A stretch of DNA of 64,000 nt from Cupriavidus necator (GTDB lineage: Bacteria; Pseudomonadota; Gammaproteobacteria; Burkholderiales; Burkholderiaceae): positions 1,922,001 through 1,986,000 of the forward strand of contig CP074390.1 of NCBI GenBank assembly GCA_022041995.1. The letters are read 5' to 3'. The notes beneath the pieces are model-generated. The model was given only the letters and a program-made list of their open reading frames with translations. It had not been told where the DNA came from and ran no database searches. Below are positions 18,810 to 27,610 of the stretch, piece after piece; position 1 is the stretch's first letter; the number at the start of each line of letters is the position of its first letter. The translations under genes were made by a program, and so were the position numbers.

Positions 18810-19601
18810 ATGAGGACCGTTGTGGTGACCGGCGCCGCGTCCGGCATGGGCGCGGCGGTGCGACAGCGCATGCTGGCCGATGGCTGCCAGGTGATTGGCG
18901 TGGATCTGCGCGACGCGGACATCCTTGCAGATCTGTCCACCGCGCAGGGGCGCGCGGGCGCCATCGACGCGGTGCTGTCGCGCTCGGGCGACCGCATCGA
19001 CCAACTGGTGTGCTGCGCCGGGCTGGGCCCGCATGTCGACCCTGCCACGCTGGTGGCGTCGGTCAACTACTTCGGCGTGGTGGCCTTGCTCGACGGCCTG
19101 TTCGAAGCGCTGTGCCAGGGCTCGGACCCTGGCGCGGTGGTGGTGTCATCGAACTCGGCCACGCTGCAGTCGTGGGAGGGCAGCTCGCTGCGCGATGCCT
19201 ACCTCGCCGGTGACGAGGCCGGCGTGCTGGCCATGGTGGCGGGCGCCGCGCAGGCCGAAGCCACGCGCGACCAGGCCGGCTATATCGCCTATGCCAGTTC
19301 CAAGCATGCGGTGACCGCGGCCGCGCGGCAACGCGCTGCGGCGTGGGGCCAGGCGGGGGTGCGCCTGAACGTGGTCGCGCCGGGCGCGGTGGAAACGCCG
19401 CTGCTGCAGGCAGGCCTGAAAGATCCGCGCTACGGCGACGCCATCCGCGACTTCGTATCGCCGCTGGGCCGCCGCGCCCGGCCGGAAGAGGTGGCTGCCC
19501 TGATTGCCTTCCTGTGCGGGCCGGAGGCGGCTTACCTCCATGGCAACGTGGTGTTCATCGACGGCGGGCTGGATGCCGCGCAGCGGCCGTTGATGTTTTG
19601 A
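18810..19601 (+). CDS. hsdA: 3-alpha-hydroxysteroid dehydrogenase/carbonyl reductase, HsdA-like
   Basis: A 263-residue SDR that strongly resembles the Comamonas testosteroni 3-alpha-HSD/carbonyl reductase. It shares the TGAASGMG cofactor motif (7-14), the GVDLRDADILADLSTAQGR stretch that follows, LVCCAGLGP, SVNYFG, Ser113/114, Tyr161-x3-Lys165 and the C-terminal HGNVVFIDGGLDA with RP near the end. The usual NNAG motif is replaced by CAG, as in that enzyme. It would interconvert the 3-hydroxyl and 3-keto groups of steroids with NAD. Two bases separate it from kshA, so the two are co-transcribed. Confidence 0.85.
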   Translation: MRTVVVTGAASGMGAAVRQRMLADGCQVIGVDLRDADILADLSTAQGRAGAIDAVLSRSGDRIDQLVCCAGLGPHVDPATLVASVNYFGVVALLDGLFEALCQGSDPGAVVVSSNSATLQSWEGSSLRDAYLAGDEAGVLAMVAGAAQAEATRDQAGYIAYASSKHAVTAAARQRAAAWGQAGVRLNVVAPGAVETPLLQAGLKDPRYGDAIRDFVSPLGRRARPEEVAALIAFLCGPEAAYLHGNVVFIDGGLDAAQRPLMF

Positions 19602-19805
19602 AACGCCGGCGCCTGGCGCCCGCTGGGCCGGACACGTGGCGGTGTGCCGCCGCGGGCATCGTCGCGTCTCGCTACGGCCTAAGGGGCCGTCAGGCGCCGC
19701 TAAATGGTCAGAACTGCCTGAAGATCGCTTTGACGTCGGGCACTTCGGCCCGCATTGCTTGTTCGACCACCCGCCGCTCGATGTTGTCGAGGTGCGCGGC
19801 TGCTG

Positions 19806-20154
19806 GATGTCACCGGGGTCATCCCGTTCTCCGATACGATCTTTCTTTGGCAATCCATGGCGATGACCGGCGTGCTGATCGTCGTGTCCCTGGCGGTAGC
19901 GTACTTCTCGGCCCCTGCCGAGGCGCATGCCCGCACGGCGGCCGATATGGGGGCAGGTCTATAACGCCGCTGAAGCGCTGCCGAACCTGATCAATCCTTT
20001 TTGGATGCTGCCGTTGCTCGGTGTGCTCGGCATCCGGGCCAAGGACGTGGTCGGATTCACCTTCACCCAGCTGCTGGTGCATGCGCCCCTGGTGCTGTTC
20101 ATGCTATGGGCCTTCGCTGCGACCCTTTCCTACCATCCTCCGGTGATGCCCTGA
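19806..20154 (+). pseudogene. remnant of AtoE-type short-chain fatty acid transporter (TIGR00366)
   Basis: Two frames preserve non-adjacent parts of an AtoE-like membrane transporter. The first has VTGVIPFSDTIFLWQSMAM followed by a hydrophobic helix and AEAHARTAADMG, ending at TAA near 19962. The second has QVYNAAEALPNLINPFWMLP through LGIRAKDVVGFTF to a natural stop at 20154. From knowledge of the family, a substantial central portion and the N-terminal region should exist but are absent, so this is a deletion scar. The preceding 200 bases (19602-19805) hold no supported gene. Confidence 0.7.
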
Positions 20155-20425
20155 GGTCGCTCGGAATTGGCGCGTGTCGTGGTTGCGAGGGGAGGCGTCA
20201 ATCCCGCGGATCGGCGATTAGCTATTCCATCGCCAAGGTCTAGGGCGGGCCGCTTGGGCAAAGGCAGCTTACGGCCAATTTTAGTCAGTCAGCCTCGGAT
20301 CATGGATGGCCGAAACGGTCGAGATCCCATCATCCGAAACCGGCTCAGTGGAGGTCCGGAGAGATCCAGAGCGGTCATTCATGCCGTGCTTTCAAGCGCC
20401 GACGTTTGCAAGCGACGGGTGACAA
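20155..20425. other. intergenic, no supported feature
   Basis: A stretch between the AtoE remnant and the 3' end of the AraC-type gene. No gene or clear terminator was seen. Confidence 0.5.
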
Positions 20426-21460
20426 CTATCGAGAGTTGCGATCTCGAAAGACAGTGGGCGCCATTCCGTACCAGCGCTTGAATGCCTGTGAGAAGCTCGA
20501 CAGATCGCTGAACCCCAACCTCCCTGCGATCTCGGTCAGTGCCAGGCTCCGGTCGAGCAGCAGTTCCCTTGCGACGGCTCCACGGGCATCCGCCAGCAAA
20601 GCCGTGTATGTCGTACCTTCTTCCTGCAGGCGACGCTTCAATGTACGCGGGCTGGTATTCATCATGCGCGCCATGTCTTCCAGGGTTGAGCGCAGGCCGC
20701 CGGGTGCCGCATTCAGATACTGGCGAATGGTGGCGGCGGCCCCGGCCCGGACCCGTCGCGACTCCATCAAGCGCTCGCACATCTGCTCGCACATCGACAC
20801 CGTGACGGGGTCGGCCTGCGGCAGCCGCCGGCTGAGAAGGGATCGCTCAAATGCCAGGCTGTTCAGGCGCGCCGCCCCCTCCGGGCTTCTTCCGAAAACG
20901 CTCCTGACAACAGCGGACGACGTCTGCCCGACCGGCGCGCGATGCGTCTTGAGCGTGAAGCGGGCCAGGGAAAACGTCTCACCGCAGACCTCCTTCAGCA
21001 ACACGGCCGTTGCGGCCATGTCCCGTTCCACAAGGAAACGCTTGAGCTCCGGGGCAAGGTCAGGCTCCGCGAAGCTGAGGACGCCAAACTCGCCCTCCTC
21101 GTAGTACGAAATCACGGTAAATGCGTAGGTCAGCGGCAGGAACCGCAATGCCAGCGACAGCGCATCCCCTGCCGTGCCGCTGGCGATCAGGCCATAACCC
21201 CAGAGGCCATAGGTCGAGAAGTGATATCGCGCGCCCACTTCGAAGCCAAGCCCGCCTGACGGTTGCTTCAACGCGCGCAGCAGGTTGGCCGCGACGCGCA
21301 ATTCCTGTTCGGCCGTGATCTCGACATTGGGGTCGCCAAGCTGCCGGGAGGACAGTCCGCTTCTTGCGAGCAGGCCGGGAGCGGACAGCCCGCGCTCGAC
21401 GCCGAAATCGACCAGCAGCCGGGCGCTGGCAGGACTCCGGCTGAAGTCCCAAACGTTCAT
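20426..21460 (-). CDS. AraC-family regulator with arabinose-binding-like N-terminal domain
   Basis: A 344-residue regulator. The N-terminal two-thirds match the Arabinose_bd/OruR-type sensor domain (RYHFSTYGLWGYGLIASGTAGDA at about 76-98 is typical). The C-terminal quarter is a double helix-turn-helix with MMNTSPRTLKRRLQEEG and LGFSDLSSFSQAFKRWYG. The start at 21460 (MNVWDFSR) is preferred over an in-frame Met 63 bases upstream. It is divergent from the aldehyde dehydrogenase gene across about 147 bases and probably activates that operon in response to a substrate or pathway intermediate. Confidence 0.85.
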   Translation of the reverse strand: MNVWDFSRSPASARLLVDFGVERGLSAPGLLARSGLSSRQLGDPNVEITAEQELRVAANLLRALKQPSGGLGFEVGARYHFSTYGLWGYGLIASGTAGDALSLALRFLPLTYAFTVISYYEEGEFGVLSFAEPDLAPELKRFLVERDMAATAVLLKEVCGETFSLARFTLKTHRAPVGQTSSAVVRSVFGRSPEGAARLNSLAFERSLLSRRLPQADPVTVSMCEQMCERLMESRRVRAGAAATIRQYLNAAPGGLRSTLEDMARMMNTSPRTLKRRLQEEGTTYTALLADARGAVARELLLDRSLALTEIAGRLGFSDLSSFSQAFKRWYGMAPTVFRDRNSR

Positions 21461-21607
21461 ACTGGGAAACCCTAGGGAAGCCGATTTGGCCCAAATACTA
21501 AAGCAATTGTCCCACCCCAGCATTGGTGCTTTCCCCTGTCAGTCGCAATATTCAGGGCATTCAAGTTGCCGCATGAGCGACTGGACGTCCGACAGGAGGG
21601 AGACCAC

Positions 21608-23029
21608 ATGCTGTTCAATCCGGCGACTGACCTTGCCGCCCGGTTTGCCGTGCAATGCCGGGACTTTGCGCTCGATCCATATCCCTCGCGGGAAATTCGC
21701 CTGTCGCGGCTGGATCGCCTGCTCGCGCTGACCGAGACGCACGAGGCGGCGATCGTGCGCGCGATCAGCGCGGATTTCTCCGGCAGGTCCGCCCATGAGA
21801 CGCGGCTGGCCGAGATCTTCATGGTGCGCACCGGCATCCGGCATGCGCGTGGACACCTGAAGGAGTGGATGCGCAACCGCAGCGTCAGGACGGATCTGCA
21901 CTTCCGCCCCGGCCGCAACCGCCTGCTTCCCCAGCCGCTGGGCGTCGTGGGCATCATTTCGCCATGGAACTACCCCTTCCAGCTTGCCCTTGGGCCGGCG
22001 CTGGCGGCCATCGCGGCAGGCAACCGGGTGCTGATCAAGCCATCGGAGCTGACGCCGCACCTCTCTGCGCTACTGGAAGACATGGTGAAGGCCAGCTTCG
22101 ATCCGGGCGAGCTGAGCGTGGTGAACGGCGATGCCGAGGTGGGCAAGGCTTTTACCGGACTGCCGTTCGATCATCTCTTCTTCACCGGCTCGACGGCTGT
22201 GGGTCGCATGGTGGCAACCGCTGCCGCCGCGAACCTGACACCTGTCACGCTGGAACTCGGCGGGAAGTCGCCGGCGATCTTCGATCCGTCTTGCGATCTG
22301 GAAGTGGCGGTCCGGCGTCTGGCGTTCGGCAAGCTCATGAACGCGGGGCAAACCTGCATTGCACCGGACTACCTGCTGGTTCCCACCGGCACGGCCGGGA
22401 AGGTCGCCACGCTGCTCTCGGCTGCCATTGCACGGATGTACCCCACGCTGGAAACCAATCCTGACTACACCGCCATCGTCTCCGACCGGCACCGCCAGCG
22501 GCTGGTCGATCTGGTCCGGGAGGCAAGGGATGCGGGTGCGCGCGTCATCGAGGTAAATCCGACGCGCGAGCGGTTCACTGGGTCAACCCGCAAGTTTGCG
22601 CCAGTCATTGTGCTGAATGCCAGGGACGACATGCGCGTGATGCGCGAGGAAATCTTTGGGCCCGTGCTCCCGATTGTCGAATACGGCAACCTCGACGAGG
22701 CCATCACCCGGATCAATCGAATGGATCGGCCTCTCGCGCTGTACTGGTTTGGACGCGATCCGGTGCACAGGGAGCGCGTGCTGCAGGAAACAATCTCTGG
22801 CGGGGTCACCGTGAATGACTGCCTCTGGCATATCGCGCAGGAACACCAACCGTTTGGCGGCGTAGGGCCGAGCGGTATCGGTGCTTATCACGGTGAATGG
22901 GGATTCCGGACCTTCAGCAAGCTCAAGCCCGTCTTCCATCAGACCCGATTGAACGGGACGTTTCTGTTCCACCCACCTTACGGAAAAGCCTTCGACATGC
23001 TGCTCGGCGCCCTCAAGCGCATCACCTGA
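21608..23029 (+). CDS. aldehyde dehydrogenase, coniferyl-aldehyde-dehydrogenase-like
   Basis: A 473-residue NAD(P)-dependent aldehyde dehydrogenase. SPWNYPFQLALGP contains the oxyanion Asn, Glu216 is in LELGGKSP and the nucleophile Cys250 in NAGQTCIAPDY. The length and the GVTVNDCLWHIAQEHQPFGG C-terminal region match the CalB/coniferyl and fatty-aldehyde branch. The start at 21608 is fixed by AGGAGGGAGACCAC; an earlier in-frame Met at 21566 lacks a site. It is the first gene of a three-gene operon with an alcohol-oxidising GMC enzyme and a monooxygenase-esterase, so it probably oxidises the aldehyde made from the released alcohol. Confidence 0.88.
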   Translation: MLFNPATDLAARFAVQCRDFALDPYPSREIRLSRLDRLLALTETHEAAIVRAISADFSGRSAHETRLAEIFMVRTGIRHARGHLKEWMRNRSVRTDLHFRPGRNRLLPQPLGVVGIISPWNYPFQLALGPALAAIAAGNRVLIKPSELTPHLSALLEDMVKASFDPGELSVVNGDAEVGKAFTGLPFDHLFFTGSTAVGRMVATAAAANLTPVTLELGGKSPAIFDPSCDLEVAVRRLAFGKLMNAGQTCIAPDYLLVPTGTAGKVATLLSAAIARMYPTLETNPDYTAIVSDRHRQRLVDLVREARDAGARVIEVNPTRERFTGSTRKFAPVIVLNARDDMRVMREEIFGPVLPIVEYGNLDEAITRINRMDRPLALYWFGRDPVHRERVLQETISGGVTVNDCLWHIAQEHQPFGGVGPSGIGAYHGEWGFRTFSKLKPVFHQTRLNGTFLFHPPYGKAFDMLLGALKRIT

Positions 23030-23052
23030 AGCCAGTATTTCCATATTCAATC

Positions 23053-24705
23053 ATGAACAAGACCTTTGACTATATCGTCGTGGGCGGTGGCTCTAGCGGC
23101 TGCGTTGTCGCGGGCCGGCTGTCGGAGGACACTTCCGTGTCCGTTTGCGTGCTGGAGGCCGGCGGAAATGGCCGAGACGCGGTGGTGACCATCCCGACGG
23201 GCGCGGTCGCCATGCTGCCCACCACGCTCAATAACTGGGCGTTCGAGACGATGCCGCAGCCGGGACTGAACGGGCGCAAAGGCTACCAGCCGCGCGGCCG
23301 CACGCTAGGAGGCTCGTCGGCCATCAATGCCATGGTCTATATCCGCGGGCATCGGCGCGACTATGACACCTGGGCAGGCTTGGGCAACCTCGGGTGGTCC
23401 TACGACGAGGTGTTGCCATACTTCCGTCTCAGCGAGCACAACGAGCACATCGACAACGAATGGCATGGCCGGGACGGTCCCTTGTGGGTCAGCGACCTGC
23501 GCACCGGCAACCCTTTCCATGCCCGGTATCTGGAAGCCGCCCGTCAGGCCGGATTTCCCTTGACTGATGACTTCAACGGCGCAGAACAGGAAGGCGTGGG
23601 GATCTACCAGGTCAACCAGAAGCACGGTGAGCGCTGCAGCGCCGCGCGTGCCTATCTCTTGCCGCATATCGGTCGGCGGGACAACCTGAGCGTGGAAACC
23701 CATGCACAGGTGCGGCGCATTCTCTTCGATGGCACCCGGGCAGTCGGCGTCGAAGTGCTGATCGGGGGAAGTCTTCATACGTTTCTTGCTCGGCGAGAGG
23801 TTGTCCTCGCCGCCGGCGCGTTGCAGACGCCTCAGATCCTGATGCTGTCCGGCGTGGGCCCGGCCGCAGAACTCGCGCGCTTTGGCATCCAGCCAGTCAC
23901 GCATCTGCCAGGGGTCGGCAAGAACCTGCAGGACCATCCGGACTTCATCTTTGGCTATCGCACCCGCAGTCTTGACACCATGGGGCTCTCGATCCGCGGC
24001 GGCCTTCGCATGTTGCGCGAGATCAGGCGCTTCCGTCGGGAACGGCGCGGCGCGCTGACCTCGAATTTCGCCGAGGGTGGTGCCTTCCTGAAAACGCGCG
24101 CCGAGTTGCTCGCGCCCGACATCCAGCTTCATTTCGTGGTCGCGCTCGTCGATGACCACGGCAGGAAGATGCACCTCGGGCACGGTCTGTCCTGCCATGT
24201 CTGCCTGTTGCGGCCACGCAGCCGCGGCACTGTCACGCTCCAAAGCAGCCGCCCTGTGGATGCGCCGCTGATTGACCCGGCGTTCTTCCAGGATACTCAG
24301 GATCTGGACGATATGGTCGCCGGCTTCAAGATGACGCGCCGGCTGATGCAGGCGCCGGCACTGGCTGACTGGATCACGCAGGACTTGTTCACTGCAAACG
24401 TAAGCAGCGATGACGAGATCCGCGAGATCCTGAGGCAGCGTACCGATACGGTCTACCACCCTGTCGGCACTTGCAAGATGGGGGTCGATGAGGATGCCGT
24501 GGTCGATCCGCAGTTGCGTGTGCGCGGACTCCACGGCCTACGGATCGTCGACGCTTCGATCATGCCCACGCTGATTGGCGGGAACACCAATGCGCCAACG
24601 ATCATGATTGCAGAAAAAGCCGTTGACCTGATCCGTGGGCGTTCGCGTGTCCAACCCGGTATCCGGGCCGGCGACATACCCAGCGAGCCGTCCTTTCCCG
24701 TCTGA
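23053..24705 (+). CDS. GMC-family FAD alcohol dehydrogenase/oxidase
   Basis: A 550-residue GMC oxidoreductase of the choline/alcohol dehydrogenase type. The FAD motif VVGGGSSGCVVAGRLS is at the N-terminus, then the GMC signature around GRTLGGSSAINAMVYIRG, GALQTPQILMLSGVG, and the C-terminal active-site His469 in VYHPVGTCKMG with Asn511/Asn513 in GGNTNAPT. It probably oxidises a primary alcohol, passing the aldehyde to the neighbouring dehydrogenase. The gene begins 23 bases after the aldehyde dehydrogenase and ends 12 bases before the monooxygenase-esterase. Confidence 0.87.
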   Translation: MNKTFDYIVVGGGSSGCVVAGRLSEDTSVSVCVLEAGGNGRDAVVTIPTGAVAMLPTTLNNWAFETMPQPGLNGRKGYQPRGRTLGGSSAINAMVYIRGHRRDYDTWAGLGNLGWSYDEVLPYFRLSEHNEHIDNEWHGRDGPLWVSDLRTGNPFHARYLEAARQAGFPLTDDFNGAEQEGVGIYQVNQKHGERCSAARAYLLPHIGRRDNLSVETHAQVRRILFDGTRAVGVEVLIGGSLHTFLARREVVLAAGALQTPQILMLSGVGPAAELARFGIQPVTHLPGVGKNLQDHPDFIFGYRTRSLDTMGLSIRGGLRMLREIRRFRRERRGALTSNFAEGGAFLKTRAELLAPDIQLHFVVALVDDHGRKMHLGHGLSCHVCLLRPRSRGTVTLQSSRPVDAPLIDPAFFQDTQDLDDMVAGFKMTRRLMQAPALADWITQDLFTANVSSDDEIREILRQRTDTVYHPVGTCKMGVDEDAVVDPQLRVRGLHGLRIVDASIMPTLIGGNTNAPTIMIAEKAVDLIRGRSRVQPGIRAGDIPSEPSFPV

Positions 24706-24717
24706 AGGAGTCCCAGC

Positions 24718-27273
24718 ATGCATTCATCTGATCCCACCCGACACCCGGAAGCCAGGAAGCCACTTGCTGCCATCATCATTGGTGCAGGCTTCGCCGGCAT
24801 CGGCATGGCCGTAGCCTTCCAGCGTACGGGGGTGAAGGATTTCGTTCTGCTTGAACGCTCGCACGACGTCGGCGGCGTCTGGCGCGACAACGGCTATCCG
24901 GGCGCCGCGTGCGACGTGCCGTCGCACTTGTACTCCTTCTCGTTCGAACCGAACCCGAACTGGTCGAGGACATTTGCACCGCAGGCCGAGATCCATGCCT
25001 ATCTCCAACACTGCGCGCGAAAGTACGCCCTGGAATCACACATCCGATACTGCTCCGAGGTCGCCAGCGCACGCTATGACGAAGGCAGGTCCCTGTGGTT
25101 GGTCACGCTGACAGACGGCTCAACCCTATGTGCATCCCTGCTGATCAGCGGCACCGGTCAACTGAGCCGGCCCGCAATGCCCCGACTCCCGGGTCTTGAT
25201 AGCTTCAAGGGGCACGCATTCCATTCGGCCCGCTGGGATCACAGCTATCCGCTTAATGGAAAGCGGGTTGCCGTGATCGGAACAGGCGCATCCGCCATCC
25301 AGTTCGTGCCTGCCATTGCGGACACGGTGGGAAAACTCACCGTGTTCCAGCGATCGCCGGCCTACATCACCCCTCGCCCCGACCGGCCCTACGGCTCATT
25401 TAGCAAGGCCTTGTTCAGGCGGCTGCCATGGGTAATGAAGCTGCATCGCGCCGCTATCTACGTCCAGTACGAAGCGCGCGCGCTGGCTTTCACACGCTTC
25501 AGTGGTCTGATGCGCCTCGCAGTTGGCAAGCCCTTTCAGCGGCTGCTCGACCGGCAGGTGCCCGATGCCTCCTTGCGCACCAAATTGACACCCGACTACC
25601 CGATCGGCTGCAAGCGCATCCTGCTGTCCAGCGAATACCTCGCCGCGATCAGCAGGCCGAACGTCGAACTGGTGACCGACGGCATTCGCAGGGTCACGGA
25701 GAACGGCATCGAGACGGTGGATGGCGTCCACCACCCCGTCGACGCAATTGTCTATGGGACGGGCTTCGCCGCGACAGAGTTCCTGTCCCCGATGCGCATC
25801 ACCGGTCGGGCAGGAACCGACCTGAACGACGCCTGGCGCCGCGGCGCGCAGGCGTATCTCGGGCTCACGGTGCCTGGCTTCCCAAATTTCTTCATGCTCT
25901 ACGGGCCGAACACCAACCTGGGCCACAATTCGATCGTCTACATGCTCGAAAGCCAAATCGCGCACGTTATCCGCTGCTGCAAGGCGATGCGGGCGGCCGA
26001 CGCATCGGCAATCGAGGTGGACGAACGCCGCTACGGGCGCTTCAATGTGGGCATCCAGCAGCGGCTCGCCAGTTCGGTCTGGAGTGGCTGCAAGAGCTGG
26101 TACGTGGACGCCAGCGGGCACAACAGCACCAACTGGCCCGGCTTCACGCTGTCGTACCGATGGCTGACCCGGTTCTCGAGTCTGCAGGCCTTCCGTTTCA
26201 CGCGACCGCTGCCTGAAGCGCACTCTGGATCGGCGGGAACCGTCGTGGCAGCGCCGCAAAGCACGGTAGAGTCCGTGAGCGCCAGCCTGTTGCGCGGGCT
26301 TCTCCGTACGAGCTTCCGGCCGCTCATCGGACCGCCTTTCGGGGCGGCGTTCCAGCGAGGCGTCGTGAGCCTGCTGTCTGCGCTGATGCCCGGCGTGGGT
26401 GATGTGATCCGGTATCGAAGTGCGGCCGGCAAGGTACCGGTCGAGATCATCGCGCCGAAGCGTGGCGAGATTGGCGGCGTGGTCCTGTACCTCCATGGAG
26501 GCGCCTTCTGTCTCGGCGGACCCGGTACACACCGAAGCATCACGACGCGCCTTGCCGTGGAATCCGGCCTGCCGGTCTGGCTGCCCGACTATCGGCTCGC
26601 GCCGGAGCATCCGTATCCCGCTGCGCTGGAGGACGCAATCGCCTGCTACCAGGCATTGCGTGCCGAGGGCTATGCGCCGGACCGGATCATGATCGCCGGC
26701 GACTCGGCAGGTGGCGCCCTTGCCCTCTCTTTGGCGCTCGCCCTCAAGCAGCGCGGCGCTCCGGCGCCTGCTGGCCTCCTGTTGATCTCGCCGGTGACGG
26801 ATGACTCGCTCAGCGGGGCCTCATTGACAACCCGTTGCCGCACCGATCCGATGATCCGAAAGGGCTGGTTGGAGCAGGGGCTGCGTTGGTATCGCGCGGC
26901 CAGTCACCCCGCGGCTCTGCATCCCCTCAAGGCGGATCTGCGCGGCCTTCCGCCCATGCTGATTCAGGCAGGCGACCAGGAGGTGCTCCTTTCGGATTCG
27001 ACCCGCCTGGTCGAACACGCCACCGCGTGTGGCGTGCCATGCCGGCTCGAAGTGCATGGGGCACGCTGGCATGTGTTCCACCTCCAGGCGTTTTACCTCC
27101 GCTCCGCGCAGGATGCCCTGCGCACGCTCGCCAGCTTTGCACGGGAGCGGGTGGTGCAAGGGACCAGTTCGGCGGCCAACACCCGCACGTTGCGAGTTGC
27201 CTCGCTCAGGCATCAACCTGCTGCTTCCCCCGTCGCCGTCTCCGACACTTCCACCCTGGTGACATCGCCATGA
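24718..27273 (+). CDS. fused Baeyer-Villiger-type monooxygenase and alpha/beta-hydrolase esterase
   Basis: An 851-residue two-domain protein in one unbroken frame. Residues about 15-490 form a flavin monooxygenase with GAGFAGIG (22-29), the Baeyer-Villiger fingerprint FKGHAFHSARW (163-173) and a second Rossmann motif near 188. Residues about 560-820 form an HSL/esterase hydrolase with HGG at 593-595, GDSAGG carrying Ser663, and probable Asp753 and His785 completing the triad. A linker of about 50 residues joins them. The two steps are consecutive: a ketone is oxidised to an ester, which is then hydrolysed. Separately encoded pairs are known; fusion suggests channelling. The start follows AAGGAG. 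The C-terminal 30 residues are low complexity. Confidence 0.9.
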   Translation: MHSSDPTRHPEARKPLAAIIIGAGFAGIGMAVAFQRTGVKDFVLLERSHDVGGVWRDNGYPGAACDVPSHLYSFSFEPNPNWSRTFAPQAEIHAYLQHCARKYALESHIRYCSEVASARYDEGRSLWLVTLTDGSTLCASLLISGTGQLSRPAMPRLPGLDSFKGHAFHSARWDHSYPLNGKRVAVIGTGASAIQFVPAIADTVGKLTVFQRSPAYITPRPDRPYGSFSKALFRRLPWVMKLHRAAIYVQYEARALAFTRFSGLMRLAVGKPFQRLLDRQVPDASLRTKLTPDYPIGCKRILLSSEYLAAISRPNVELVTDGIRRVTENGIETVDGVHHPVDAIVYGTGFAATEFLSPMRITGRAGTDLNDAWRRGAQAYLGLTVPGFPNFFMLYGPNTNLGHNSIVYMLESQIAHVIRCCKAMRAADASAIEVDERRYGRFNVGIQQRLASSVWSGCKSWYVDASGHNSTNWPGFTLSYRWLTRFSSLQAFRFTRPLPEAHSGSAGTVVAAPQSTVESVSASLLRGLLRTSFRPLIGPPFGAAFQRGVVSLLSALMPGVGDVIRYRSAAGKVPVEIIAPKRGEIGGVVLYLHGGAFCLGGPGTHRSITTRLAVESGLPVWLPDYRLAPEHPYPAALEDAIACYQALRAEGYAPDRIMIAGDSAGGALALSLALALKQRGAPAPAGLLLISPVTDDSLSGASLTTRCRTDPMIRKGWLEQGLRWYRAASHPAALHPLKADLRGLPPMLIQAGDQEVLLSDSTRLVEHATACGVPCRLEVHGARWHVFHLQAFYLRSAQDALRTLASFARERVVQGTSSAANTRTLRVASLRHQPAASPVAVSDTSTLVTSP

Positions 27274-27610
27274 TCACTCGTCAAGATTTCGTTTCCCGAC
27301 CATTGATAATAGAAGCTTCGTAACCGTCACTTGACTCGTAACCGTCATATCGGGCGCTCCCTGCCTTGTCGGTCGCTTGGCCAGCGTATCTATGCTAGAC
27401 GATGCCACCAAGGGGGTCGGCCGATTCCCTGCCGTTCGCTCAGGACTCAGCAACGGCGCTTGCCGGCCATCTACAGTCCCTAGCTCACTGCTCCACCCCG
27501 ACATTCGGACGTCGGCTCCGCGCAGATATTGGACCTGCGCATATGGATCATGGCGGGCACCTCGCCGGCCATGGCCGGCGGCTGGTCAGCCGATCATGGC
27601 AGGAGACACT
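27274..27610. other. intergenic with a direct repeat, otherwise no supported gene
   Basis: The region lies between two convergent genes. CGTAACCGTCA occurs twice in direct orientation at 27319-27329 and 27337-27347, a period of 18 bases. A GC-rich inverted stretch around CCGGCCATGGCCGG lies near 27566. Short frames here have no recognisable features. No T-run hairpin was found. Confidence 0.45.

Noticed and set aside
19702..19806. Minus-strand tail reading NIERRVVEQAMRAEVPDVKA with a stop
   Set aside because: It has a plausible coding flavour and could be the end of a lost gene, but at about 30 codons with no start it cannot be supported.
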